DNA of 64,000 nucleotides, from the NCBI GenBank assembly GCA_024195585.1, contig SWBL01000041.1, positions 62,001 through 126,000 on the forward strand. The letters are read 5' to 3'. The notes under the pieces are model-generated. The model was not told the origin of the DNA, searched no databases, and saw only the letters and a program-made list of their open reading frames with translations. Positions 1 to 11,027 of the stretch are shown one piece after another. The translations under genes were made by a program, and so were the position numbers. Position 1 is the stretch's first letter. The number at the start of each line of letters is the position of its first letter. Source of the stretch: Aureobasidium sp. EXF-3400 (taxonomy: Eukaryota > Ascomycota > Dothideomycetes > Dothideales > Saccotheciaceae).

Positions 1-2
1 TG

Positions 3-3000
3 TTAGTTCTGTTCTGGCTGGATATGATGACAATGACTCACATCCGGTTGTCTGAACATTGCGAAGTGATCCGTGTCAATCTGGTGTGTTTCTATATCCC
101 CAAGCAATGTGGCCCACCCACGAGAGGCAGCCATATCTCCTTGGGCCCACTGCGCTAACGGCGAATACTTTCCAGACGCCAGGCCAGTCTTTGATGAGAT
201 GAGTACCGTCTTGTGGGGCTTCTGATTACCTGACAGCGGCGCAGGGTGATAGAGGGTCATTGCCTGGAGCGTCTTTTCAAGATGTTGCTTTTGTGAAGTT
301 GTCATGCGCCCTGTGGAAGGCGACAGACCTGCCTCCATGATCTCCTGCAGGGTTGGTGTGGTTGGGTCTCGCAACGGCTTGGGAACAGCCATGTCGATGA
401 TAAATAAGGCTTCAACCTGCTCGTGTGTCTTAAGGAGGATAGAAGTGATTTCGTAAGCATAGAGTGCTCCAAGCGAGAAACCACCAAGCATGTACGGGCC
501 ATCTGATTGCACGGTCTTGATGGCTTCGAGGAAGACAATGCTCATCTCTCTGACGCTGCAGCTATTTCCCGCAGGCGACCTCAGAAAAGGCGATTCGAGT
601 CCGTAAACACTGACTTGGTCTCCGAGCGAAGGGAGCTGGATGTATCTACTGGGAGAGCCGCTGCCGTCGGGAAGCAGAAACAGTCTTGGACCGTCGCTTG
701 ACGGAGAACCATGTAATAGAACTACCTTGCCGGATAGTTTTCGTGGGGCTTGAGTCTCAGAATCGCCTCCGACAGGCTCGACCAGATTGCCCACTGGATG
801 TACTCTGTTTTCGTCGGATATGTCACGTCGTGCAGGAACATAAGACGATTCTCGAGCGGGGACGTGAGAAAGTTCCGGGGGAGCTTCAATCTTTCCACCA
901 GGATCCTTACTTGCTGCATTGCTAGGGAGAGCTTGCGTTGATTCCGCTACAGTAGTATGCTCCAGGAAGAATGTGGCAGGCAGTTCAACACCACTTTTTT
1001 TTTCGAATGTTGCAATGATTGTGATGGCCATCAAAGAGTCCATTCCAACATCAGCGAACGCTGTCGCCGGATGAAGATCATCTAAGCTGATTCCAATCTC
1101 AGATGCTATAACGGAAAGCAGCACACTACTTAGCTCCGGCTCGTCATGATCACTGACGGAGGATGCCGGAGTGGTAGTGCCTGGCGTTTGCTCGTGGGAT
1201 TTTTGGCCAGACTCCTGGCTCGACCGACTTTCCGGACTTGGTGAGCTGAATCCCGACGAGCCAGTAGCTTCTGGCACTGAAAGACTAGTGACCTTGGTTT
1301 GTGTGGATGCTTTGCTCGTGTGTAATCCACCTTGAGAAAGAATGGAGTTCAACACCAATTTCTTCATCTTCTGGAATCTGATACCTGTAGTGACTTGGAC
1401 GAGCTTCCCTTGACTGTTGAATACGTATGCGGCGCCAGAGAGTATGTTTGGAGCCTCCGTCTCTTGCATACTGACGTAGCTTGTATAGATCTCATCAGCT
1501 TGTAACTCCTCGAGTAGATGCCAGCTATCGAAGCCAGTGGACAGGCATGCGATATCTTCTGCATATTTGAGACCTGCATTCAGTAAAAATCCTGCGAGAT
1601 GTATAGCGCAGTCGATCCAGTAAGGATTGTATATGAAATGACCAGCTCCGGTAGTGTTGGGTAGTTTGACGAGCCCAACGGCGTCCTGACATTGTGAGTC
1701 CACCCATACCTCCTGCAGTCCTTGATACTTGCTATCATACGTCACGAGGTTATCGAAGAGTTTGTAAACTACTGGTTTTAGCATTCGATGTGCTTTTTCA
1801 GTCGCTGACATTTCCTTCAACATCTGGATGCGGTTATTCACAAGGAATGAGGTTTGACTTAGCTCGGAAAACCACTTGCGATGGTCTCTGAAAGTCACCT
1901 TGCAAGAACCATGTTCAGTGCTAATCGCACCTTTATTGGATGAGAAACGCACGAGAGCTGCATCTCCATGCGCAGAGTATGATACTTCGGTCTTGACGAT
2001 CAACTCAGGGTCGGGTTCAACCACCACCAAAGCTTGAGTCATGCTGACATCAAGTATGCTCATAGTAGCAGACTTTGAGGGCCCTATGAGTCTCGAATGC
2101 GCGTATTGTGCAGCGGATTTTGCCATGTCGCAAAAGATACTCAATGAGCAGATCGTGAGACCATTCACAATATGGCCTTGGATTGCTTGATACAACTTAG
2201 GCTCGGAAGTATGTGACGCGAATATGACCGATATCGAGTCTCCCTGGATCTCGCTTTTCTCAACCCATTGGAGACTGGTTGTGCTGAAAGTCCGATCGAC
2301 AACTGGTGGCACAGCGGCGACCTGCATCTCCTGAGACAGCATAGCATTCGGGAGACTTCTTTCAACGAACGGGGTCCAGAAGTCTTTTTCGTCGAATGCA
2401 TATGTTGGCAGCGATAGAAGAGTAAGGGAGTTCTGGTATTCTTTGTGGTGTTCAGGCCAATCAACGTGCACTCCAGCTTGATAAAGTGATGCGAGGGCAG
2501 AGATGATCGTAGCCCAGTCGTCGTCAGATGCTCTGAGCGTAGGCAGGAACAGAGCATCAGGACTCGACGTAGACCTCCGAACAAGACCAATGCACACTGG
2601 TTTAGGACCAAGCTCGACCCATGAAATGGGCAGTTTTGCGATCTCATGGTTTCGAATAGCGTCCAGTGCCCCTGTGAAGTCGACACATTCTCGAGTTTGT
2701 CGAACGAGGTATGACGGACCAAACTTGCCGGCCTGGCCCTTGTCAATGACCTCGCCGAGAAGGGTCGAAACGATCGCTGTGGTGGGTGGACCGAAGTTGA
2801 CACTTTTGGCGATGTGTGCATACTCCTCGAGGATAGGAGCAACATGGTGCGAATGGAATCCGAAAGGAATTTCCAGAAGTGTTGTTGGTATCCCTTCCGT
2901 TTCCAGACTGGCTTTCAGAGCGATGATCTCGTTTAGGGGCCCGCTCACAACCGTCGCCTGAGGAGCATTCCGACATGCAATACCAGTATGGCTCCATGCA

Positions 3001-6000
3001 GACTTCGCATCACTCTTGAGAAGCTCTGCAACTGCGTCGGAGCCTTTTGTGATCGCTAGCATAGCGTACTCTCTTGCTTTGAGTTTGGCTTCCATGAGTT
3101 GAGCACGGCGTCCGACCAGGAAAAGCGTGTCGCTGACGGACAGAACACCTGAGACACATAACGCAGAGTATTCGCCAAGACTGTGCCCAATTACCATGTC
3201 AGGCTTGACGCCCCAAGTGTTGAGTAACCGAGTGATTGCAATCTCGAGTGAGACGATGGCGAGCTGCACGATCACCGCGGACGAAGCAGAAATGTCTGAT
3301 GTTTCATCCGTGATCAAATGTAAGAAGTGAGGATAACCCAGATGCTTGGCCATTTCCTGGTATGTCTGTAGCGTATTTCTAAAAGCCGCACTGTACTGGA
3401 AAAGTTGCCTGCCCATGCCAGCATACTGGGAGCCTTGGCCAGTGAAGGTAAAGACAATGTTTGTACGAGGTGATTTGGCCTTCGGGTCTTTCAGGCCCTT
3501 GTTTGAGACGTCTTCACGTAGGCGAACGACTAAGTCTTTCGTCGACTTGACGACATATGCCACTCTCAAAATCTCATGCATCCTGCGTGCAGTTGTAGTG
3601 TATGCGACATCTGCGAGTTTTGTCTCTGGATTACGAACCAGGAAATCCAACAATCGCCGACGATTCTCTTGCAACGATGGTAAAGTCTTGGCGGAGAAAG
3701 TGACCGTGTGGCAAGGAAGGGGGTTGACCTGTTTGACTGGTAATTCAGGTGGCTCCTCGATCAAGAGTGACGTATTCCCTCCTGAGGCGTCGAAGCTATT
3801 GACAAGACATTTGATTTTGCCGTTGATTGATGCGGGACTTGGCTTCAGCACCATGTCTTTGCTGTGTAGACCTGCAATGCGCACATTCAAGCTTTCGAGC
3901 TTGGGAAAGTTGGTGTTAACTTTGAAGGGAAGTCCTGGCTGAGGTGGTATCTTCCTCTCCCGTATCATCATTAAAACTTTGACCAGGGATGTGATACCAG
4001 CAGCCTTGATGATTTGATCAGTACTATGATTCTCAGAGCGCAAACAATACCTCACTTACGCCTTCCCCATGAGCAACATTGGCTTTGACAGCGCCTACAG
4101 TTAGGACATTGTCCTTGGACCTTCCCTTGCAAAGCACTCTTATCACTGAGCTCATCTCTTCAAAATCGCCTGCTTGAGTCCCAGTGCCATGCATCTCGAC
4201 ATAGGCAACCTCATTCGGCACCACGCTAGTTTGTCTGAGAACTTCCTCGTAGATTGTGGCCTGTGACTCAGAGCTCGGGTGGGTGATGGAGGTGGAGGTA
4301 GAGGTGTATGTCCTAGCTGAGCCACAAATAACGCCCAAGATGTTGTCATTGTCAGCTAGCGCATCTTCGAGTCTCTTCAAAACAACAACCCCAATCCCTT
4401 TGCCACGGGCATAGCCGTCGGCATCATCATGGTATGTGCGACAACCACCGGTATTCGAAATCATGCCTGATCTGCTCAGACCTGCAAAGGTATTTGGTGA
4501 TACAAGCAGCGACCCACCACCAGCGACAGCAGTATCACACTCACGTGCGTTGAGTGCTGAGCATGCCAATTGGATAGCAGTGGTGCTTGTTGCACACGCG
4601 GCATCCAGGGCGTAAGTACCACCTCCCCATTTGTGGTGATAGCTCAAGCGACTTGGTCCGAAAGGACGCGAGATGCTTGGGACATAATAGATGTCAATGT
4701 CTTCGTTGTTAAGAACATCTCGCCAGTCTTCAGAAGCTTGACCGAAGTAGGTGGCGATGCGATCACTCTGTGTAGACATTGTAGCATCTTTCGAGTATCC
4801 AGCGTTCTCAAGAGCTTCATAGCTCGTAGTAAGAAGAAGTCGTTGTAGAGGATCCATTTGCTTTGCTTCACGAGGAGACACGTTGAAAAGACGGTTGTCA
4901 AAATGACCAGGCTGGTCGAGAAATGCACCGTACTGTGCTGATGTGGTATTCTTGCGCTTCGCGGTCGCGTCATAATACTTTTCAAGATTAAACCGAGAGG
5001 CGGGTATCTGTAGCGGTTAGATTGATGGTCCATGGGACACTGATGATCTCACACCTTTTGTAGCTGAACTTTTCCATCCATCAGATCATCGAAAAATGCC
5101 TCGACGGTGTCACTACCAGGGAAGCGGCCAGCCACACCAACGATAGCGATAAGGTCCGATCCGCCGCGAATCGCTATCCGGCTTTCAACATCTGAATGCT
5201 GACGGATCTCATGCTTGAGACCATTGCTATCCAAGACACGCTGTACAGCGGTCAGATGTCCCGTGGGACCAGCTACGATGAGCGACACTGGCTTGTCATG
5301 AGGAATGCTTGATATACACACTTCTGCCGTGTCATTGATTCGCAGGATGTTGTGGGCGATATCGACCATGATCTCCCCCAAGAGAGACCCAAGGGTCTCA
5401 TGTCGATATGGTTGACACGTTGCAGGTGAGATTATTATGGTCTTTGGCGTGAGCGGCAAGTCAAGAATTGGCGAGTCACCCAGGACAACTTTCAAGTCAA
5501 ACTTAGGCATGTATTCCGTGTGAACGGCGCCATTCGTGTCTGTCTTGACTTTGGGCGCATCGTTCAACTCCTTGGAGAACTTCATGAGACGTTCCAGACT
5601 CGACGGGGCTCCCATCAAAGTAAGCCAGCCGTTGGACACAACACTAATCGCAATCCGTTTCGGAAGAGGAATTTTCTATCCGCACGATAATTTCAGCCCA
5701 TTGAGATGGACAATTCTAGAGCCAACTACTTACCTGTTCTTCATGAAACGAATCGAGTATAGCCTGTACCTGCTGGGCTGATTTGCCTACCATGGTCACG
5801 GCCCAGCTGAGATTTGTATGTTCGATCAACTCCATACGGCGAATGATTTCGTGAGCCATGCGGAAGGTGATAGATATGATCTCCCTCGATATCTTGAAGA
5901 GTTCGCTCGTGTCTCTGGCTGCGACAACAGCAGCAGCTGGGAGAAGGCCGGTGCAGAAAGCTAAGACATGGACAGGATCAATGTCAGATCCCAGAATGGA

Positions 6001-6364
6001 AGGGTCTTCCTCAGCATGCCTAGTTATGTTCAGTACAGCAAATCTATCACCTTTTGCAAATGAGATCAACTCACACTATCAGGTTACCCAACCTCCCAAC
6101 ACACATCAGTACGGTAGCGATCACACCATTGGGATTCTCTTCCTCGATGTTGTCTTCGGCGAGTCCAAGGAGGCTATGGATTCTATGGTTCCAGGCTCGA
6201 TCCTCGCGGCTGAGACGGTCAAAGTTCAAATGCACCAGATCCGTTGCCTCTTGCAAGAAGCGCCGAGCCGCAGCTGACCTTTTCGAGATGCGAACCAGAG
6301 ATTGAATAGAGGATCGTTTTTCGACAGTTTGATCGCCGAACAAAATCAACTTAGTGGAATTCAT
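3..6364 (-). CDS. Non-reducing polyketide synthase (SAT-KS-AT-PT-ACP-TE)
   Basis: Iterative type I NR-PKS of 2048 aa in five exons; introns at 6020-6074, 5676-5733, 5008-5054 and 4005-4059. Domains: SAT about 1-250 (active Cys119 in AFCTG), KS 365-790 (Cys537 in DAACATS, HGTGTQAGD and NVAHGEG histidines present), AT 900-1215 (Ser990 in GHSLG), PT 1285-1605 (His1326 in GHIVNG, Asp1513), a single ACP 1670-1745 (Ser1705 in GMDSL), TE 1815-2045 (Ser1892 in GFSLG, His2028). All catalytic residues looked for are present. Start is the ATG at 6364, just before the LILFGDQT strand that opens SAT domains. By family logic the SAT accepts a reduced acyl starter from a partner HR-PKS (12727-20152), the KS/AT add malonyl units, the PT sets the aldol fold, and the TE releases the product as lactone or acid. 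It shares its upstream region with the MFS exporter. Size and lack of a reductase or MT domain fit resorcylic or dihydroxyphenylacetic lactone synthases; the product is inferred. Confidence 0.93.
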
Positions 6365-7026
6365 GGTTGGTGGGGTAATCAAACTGATGATGTGCTTCGG
6401 TCAGAGCATCGAACCCCTCATAAAATAGTAACGGTGAAGATAAACGACTTTCGACAACACGATGACCTGCTCCCCTATTTTCAATACAGAGACGCCTTTT
6501 TCGAGAGCGCCGATGGACCAGACGGCGAATTAATCGCTGACTTCATGGGTGCACGTAGAAGACTCGAATAGCGAAAGACACTTGATGACCCCATCATGAG
6601 TGAGCGGCGAACAAAGGCCCGATGACGAATGGGCAAGATGCCCGGCGACTTCTTGGTAGTGCTCTAGTGGGTGCTCGATGGTGAAAGTGGTGGGCACATC
6701 CCGCCCGAGCTTCCTCGTGATAGCCGCATCGCTAGTCTTGACTGTGTGGACATTATCGTTGGATAATCATAAGAAGGAATGCATGCAGTATGCATACGAA
6801 GAATCAGTCGGTCTCATTGGGGCTCTCGCACTTTCGCACTTTCGCACTTTCGCACCTTCGCACTTTCGCACTTTCGCACTTTCGCACTTATCCCAACCAA
6901 TCGGCTATCACACCGCATTCTTTGTATCGATCACAAACAACCACATAAACACACTCCACATGTACAAACAATCATGACTGCTTCATCTGCTACATCATTG
7001 TCTCTTCTTTCAAAGATCCCCTAGCC
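6365..7026. promoter_or_regulatory. Divergent promoter between NR-PKS and MFS exporter
   Basis: This 662-bp stretch lies between two divergent start codons and must hold both promoters. It contains the 8-bp tandem array at 6826-6889 and an inverted repeat GGGCA-N3-TGCCC at 6631-6643. I see no coding capacity. Co-regulation of synthase and exporter is inferred from the shared region. Confidence 0.6.
6826..6889. repeat. Tandem array of eight 8-bp TCGCACTT units
   Basis: TCGCAC begins at 6826, 6834, 6842, 6850, 6858, 6866, 6874 and 6882, with exact 8-bp spacing. The fourth unit reads TCGCACCT and the last ends TA; the others read TCGCACTT. It sits about 140 bp upstream of the exporter ATG and about 460 bp upstream of the NR-PKS ATG on the other strand. 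It may be a slippage microsatellite or a multimerised regulator site. The TCG-N5-TCG spacing recalls half-sites of AflR-type Zn2Cys6 factors, but that is not shown. Confidence 0.9.
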
Positions 7027-8917
7027 ATGATGAGCACCCAGGCCAGCTCTCCAACACTCGAAAACGAGATGGATCTTGAATCCAAGCGCCCTCACGATCT
7101 TGCGAACGATCTGGTCGATTTTGACGGGGACGACGATCCATATAAACCTCTGAATTGGTCGGTAAAAAAGAAGGTCACTGTCACTGTCCTCTACAGTCTG
7201 TGCACAATGGGTACAACTTGGGCAAGCACAATGTTCGGATCACTGATTCCAACTCCCATACTCAGCCCCGTACTGACTGATGACTGATACAACAGCTATA
7301 ATTCTGGATTGTTCCAGATTGAGAGGCAATTCCATGTCAGCCAGGAGGTAGCACTTCTGGGCCTCACACTGTATCTCGCGGGGTGAGAATCTTCATAGAC
7401 TTAGTCTTGTGACTGACCGACGCTGACGAAATACACAGTAATGCTTTCGGCCCCCTCCTATGGGCACCCATGTCCGAAGCATTCGGTCGCAAGCCCTCAG
7501 TCCTCATCCCCATCTTCGGCTTGATGCTATTCTCGTTCGCATCTGCCACCGCCAAGGATATACAGACGCTACTCATCACTCGCTTCTTTGGCGGTGTGTT
7601 TGGATGTGCCCCGTTGAGTAATGTTGGTGGAGTACTAGCAGACATCTGGCCAGCCGCTCAGCGGGGGGCTGCACTTCTCGTCTGGGGTCTGGCAGTCATC
7701 GTCGGTCCATTAGTCGCACCCATCGTTGGCGGAGCCTTAGTTGTCAATCTTGATCACGCTGGTTGGAGATGGACCGAATATGTAAGAAAGTGCATGTTGT
7801 ACCAAAGACGAATCAAATACTAACTGGTAACGCAGCTTACAGGTATCATGCTTGCAGCCATCCTTGTTGCCAGCATCTTGTTCATCGACGAAAGCTTTCC
7901 TCCCGTGTTACTTGCTCGAAAGGCCAGCAAGATTCGGCTTGAGACCAAGAATTGGGCCATACACTCCAAGAGTCAAGAATCTGGGAAGTCTCTCGGTGAC
8001 ATGTCTCGAAGATACCTCATTGTACCCTTGGAGATGCTTGTCGATCCCATCGCGTTCTTCATTAATCTCTACGCCGCCTTTGTTTACGCAATCATCTATC
8101 TGTGTGTGACAATCGTTCTCTGCGAAATACTCTATATATCAGAGTGAGACGCTGACTTGGAACATAGGGCCATCACTTCGTTCCCAATCGAGTTCCAAGA
8201 AGTTCGAGGCTGGAATGCTGTTGTTGGATCCGTTCCATTCATGGCCATCGTCGTGGGAGTTGCATTCGCTGCAGCAGTCAATCTTTGGGGACAGTCATAC
8301 TACCGCAAGCGCATGGTTGCCAACAATGGCAACCCTGTTCCAGAAGCCCGACTTCTTCCCATGATAATAGGCTCGTTCTTCTTTGCAGCCGGTCTCTTTA
8401 TCATGGGCTGGACTTCAAAGGCTAGCATCCATTGGATCGGGTAAGTCCCCCCTTGACAATCCGGAACTCATCATGACTCAACCTTTCGTCTAGCTTCTGT
8501 GTCGGCGCTGCTTGTATAGGTCTCGGCTTCTTCACGATCTTCCAAAGCGCCATTAACTATCTTGTCGACACATATCTGATGATGGCAGCTAGCGCACTTG
8601 CTGCAAACATGTTCATGCGTAGCATCCTAGCTGCAGCTTTCCCACTCTTTGCCAATTACCGTCAGTGCCAACCTGCTTACTATGCCAGACTCCGTATACT
8701 GATTATCGTGCAGTTTTTCACAACCTCGGATTGAACTGGGGCATGAGCCTTCTGGGCTTCATCTCTACAGCTATGATCCCTATTCCATTCTTGTAAGGTT
8801 GCCTAGGCCTCGTCCAAGTTTTTCTGAGCTTACACTATTTCCGACTCCAGATTTTACACGTTCGGCAAGAAGATGAGGTCGATAGGCAAAAGATCGAAGC
8901 TGTCGTTCGTTCCTTGA
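7027..8917 (+). CDS. MFS transporter, DHA1 (12-TM drug:H+ antiporter) family
   Basis: Predicted 495-aa membrane exporter in eight exons; introns at 7233-7295, 7383-7438, 7782-7835, 8102-8167, 8441-8493, 8661-8713 and 8793-8850. Exon sum is 1488 nt. The acidic N-terminus leads to NWSVKKK before TM1. The family loop follows TM2 (GPLLWAPMSEAFGRK), and a late segment reads LGLNWGMSLLGF and PIPFLFYTFGKKMR, as in polyamine or fluconazole-type DHA1 porters. The first intron is the least certain: it uses a weak GTTCGG donor, but its removal joins TM1 into a STIYNSGL sequence typical of the family and removes an in-frame stop. Being head to head with the NR-PKS, it most likely exports or detoxifies the cluster product; the substrate is inferred. 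Confidence 0.88.
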
Positions 8918-9727
8918 GCGGAAGTTCCGCCGTCTTCTATGTACAAGTGACTGAGAAAGAGATATCTAGATTTCGAGATCGCTGTCGGAGCTGATTAATG
9001 ATATGCTTAGATAGCAAGAGGGTACGGTGAGGAATGGAGTATGTGGTGGATTATTGGGAATACATGAGACGAGGAAAACGCGCGGCAGGCCCTCATCATC
9101 CTGTGGTACAGTCTCAAGGGTTAGTCTCCTGGGAAGTGGGCAACGGTCTTTATCTATCGAATCAGAAGAGTGGGTGAGAGAGCGTACAGTGGCCATGCGA
9201 GTGACCAAGGCTTGCCATATGACGCCTTTTCCAGAATAAGCAACGATAGTGAAGGTTGTTCAAACCCGCTTGATAACCATGCATTCATCACATCAAGCGA
9301 CTCTTTAAAATCACTTCAAAGGCATCTAATTATCGCCGAAGACTGCGGTCAATTCTAGAAAGGAAGACAAACTTCAGAAAATACCTGATCATCCGACATT
9401 GACCATGGAAGATTCGAGCATACTAGATGTGAAGCCTGACAGGACATGATTGGTCGAGGTCAAACCGAGAAGCAAACTTCTGAACATATGAATCGACCTG
9501 CGCAACCGCGCCTTGCATCAGACTCGAGGTTGGTACGGCGATATGTTTTCTCGGCGACCTGCGTACCCAGCTCAACATTCCAAGAATCCCAACGGCCATA
9601 GCTGGTTTCGGCTTACGCAGCTAACGGCATTTTTTGTATATAATACGGCTGACCGCTTCACGCTCTTCGACCTATCTTCATTCCATTTACCAACTCAAAA
9701 TCCTCTCCATCTACTACAAAAATCGAT
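8918..9727. other. Intergenic, 810 bp, downstream of MFS and upstream of NmrA-like gene
   Basis: No supported gene. It holds the 3' flank of the exporter and the promoter of the NmrA-like gene, including the TATA-like sequence at 9637-9643. Confidence 0.6.
9637..9643 (+). promoter_or_regulatory. TATA-like box of the NmrA-like gene
   Basis: TATATAA lies 85 bp upstream of the ATG at 9728, within a normal range for a fungal core promoter. It is a sequence match only. Confidence 0.4.
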
Positions 9728-10657
9728 ATGCAACCCTCATTCATGGTAACAGGAGCCACTGGTCACCAAGGTGGCAGTCTGGCAAAAATCCTGCTTACCA
9801 AAGGCTACAAAGTCAACGCTCTTGTCCGCGATCCTGAGACGGAGAAAGCTCTGGATCTCAGAAGTCTTGGTGCCGATATCTTCACTGGAGGCTTCGACAA
9901 TGTCGATGTCGTAAGAGCCGCAATTTCGGGCGTGCAAGGTGTCTTCTTGAACCCGTTTCCATCACCACAGGATCCTGATCTCCAGGTACGGCAGGCAAAA
10001 ATCGTCATAGACGCGGCTGTGAACGAGCAATGCCATCTCTATCTCTCCTCGGCCGTGTTCACCGCAAACAAAGAGAAGTGGCAAGGATCTGGACCGAGAG
10101 ATTTTCTCTATCTCTACTACAGCCGGAAGTTCGCTATCGAAACCGCGGTGCGTGCTGCAAAGCTCAGGTCATATACTATCATCAGACCGCCTTACCTCAT
10201 GCACAACTACCTGGTCCCTTTCTCTAACTTCCACTACCCTGAGCTACCACTCAAAGGAATCATGAAGGATATGTATAATGACGGACGCACCTTTGCCCAC
10301 CTCGACTCTGCCGACGTCGGCAAGATTGCCGCGGTTGTACTGCTCAACCCTGAGAAGTACAACAAACTCGAATTAGACATCGGAGCTCAAAACCTGAATG
10401 CCGAGTCAGCTGCAGAGGTGATTAGACAAGTCAGCAAAAGAAGTGATATCAAAACTGAGAAGGTTGTGATTGGGGACTTTGATACTGAGACCAAGACTGG
10501 CCTGACATGGCACTACTTTGCAAACACGCAGGACGTATCATTGGACAACAGGGATGAGGTTCAAGGGCTGTTTGGTGTCAGACTGAACTCCTTTGCGGAA
10601 TACTTGGAAGAGCACATGGAACTGCTGGAAAAGTCATTGCCTCCAGCCTCTTCATGA
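9728..10657 (+). CDS. NmrA-like / isoflavone-reductase-like NAD(P)-binding protein
   Basis: Intronless gene for 309 aa. The N-terminus has a Rossmann fold with GATGHQG (residues 9-15) after the first beta strand, the NmrA/atypical SDR signature. Residues ALVRDPETEKA follow, as in NmrA proteins, where the Arg contacts NADP. IIRPPYLMHNY fits the mid-protein substrate region. No membrane segment or signal peptide is seen, so it is probably cytosolic. In fungal clusters such proteins act either as NAD(P)H-dependent reductases on double bonds or ketones, or as redox sensors; sequence alone does not decide. Its position between exporter, ACP/TE gene and HR-PKS makes a tailoring role likely. Confidence 0.88.
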   Translation: MQPSFMVTGATGHQGGSLAKILLTKGYKVNALVRDPETEKALDLRSLGADIFTGGFDNVDVVRAAISGVQGVFLNPFPSPQDPDLQVRQAKIVIDAAVNEQCHLYLSSAVFTANKEKWQGSGPRDFLYLYYSRKFAIETAVRAAKLRSYTIIRPPYLMHNYLVPFSNFHYPELPLKGIMKDMYNDGRTFAHLDSADVGKIAAVVLLNPEKYNKLELDIGAQNLNAESAAEVIRQVSKRSDIKTEKVVIGDFDTETKTGLTWHYFANTQDVSLDNRDEVQGLFGVRLNSFAEYLEEHMELLEKSLPPASS

Positions 10658-11027
10658 GCGACAACTAGAAAATAGTGCATTCTGCAGAGGGATCTATTGT
10701 GACGTCATCGAGCCATTTAGATTATAGTCATGCAAATCGATCTTTGAAAGAGCTTGCTTACAACTACTCATAAGAATGTGAAATACTCGAGGTTATGAAG
10801 ATCGAGCTTGATACCTGTTCCCAAGGAGCGACAACCTTATCAATCGGATCTTGTGAATATCTGACTTCTTGGTAGTCATACATGTACAGAGTATGTTTTC
10901 CGTTACGTTTCGCTCTTAGACACCTTGGTCATGTTCTCATGGTATCGTGAAATCGTGTCGACGACTAATCTGTAGGTCCATATCGATTCTTGTTGACCTA
11001 AGTATCTCATTCTCACTGCATCCATTC
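10658..11027. other. Intergenic, 370 bp, convergent 3' flanks
   Basis: Lies between the stop codons of the NmrA-like gene and the ACP/TE gene. No coding or structured feature recognised; presumably holds both transcript ends. Confidence 0.5.

Noticed and set aside
2165..2845. 226-codon open frame in another frame within the NR-PKS
   Set aside because: Overlaps the AT domain, which has intact motifs; the alternative reading is Ser/Arg/Leu-rich without features.
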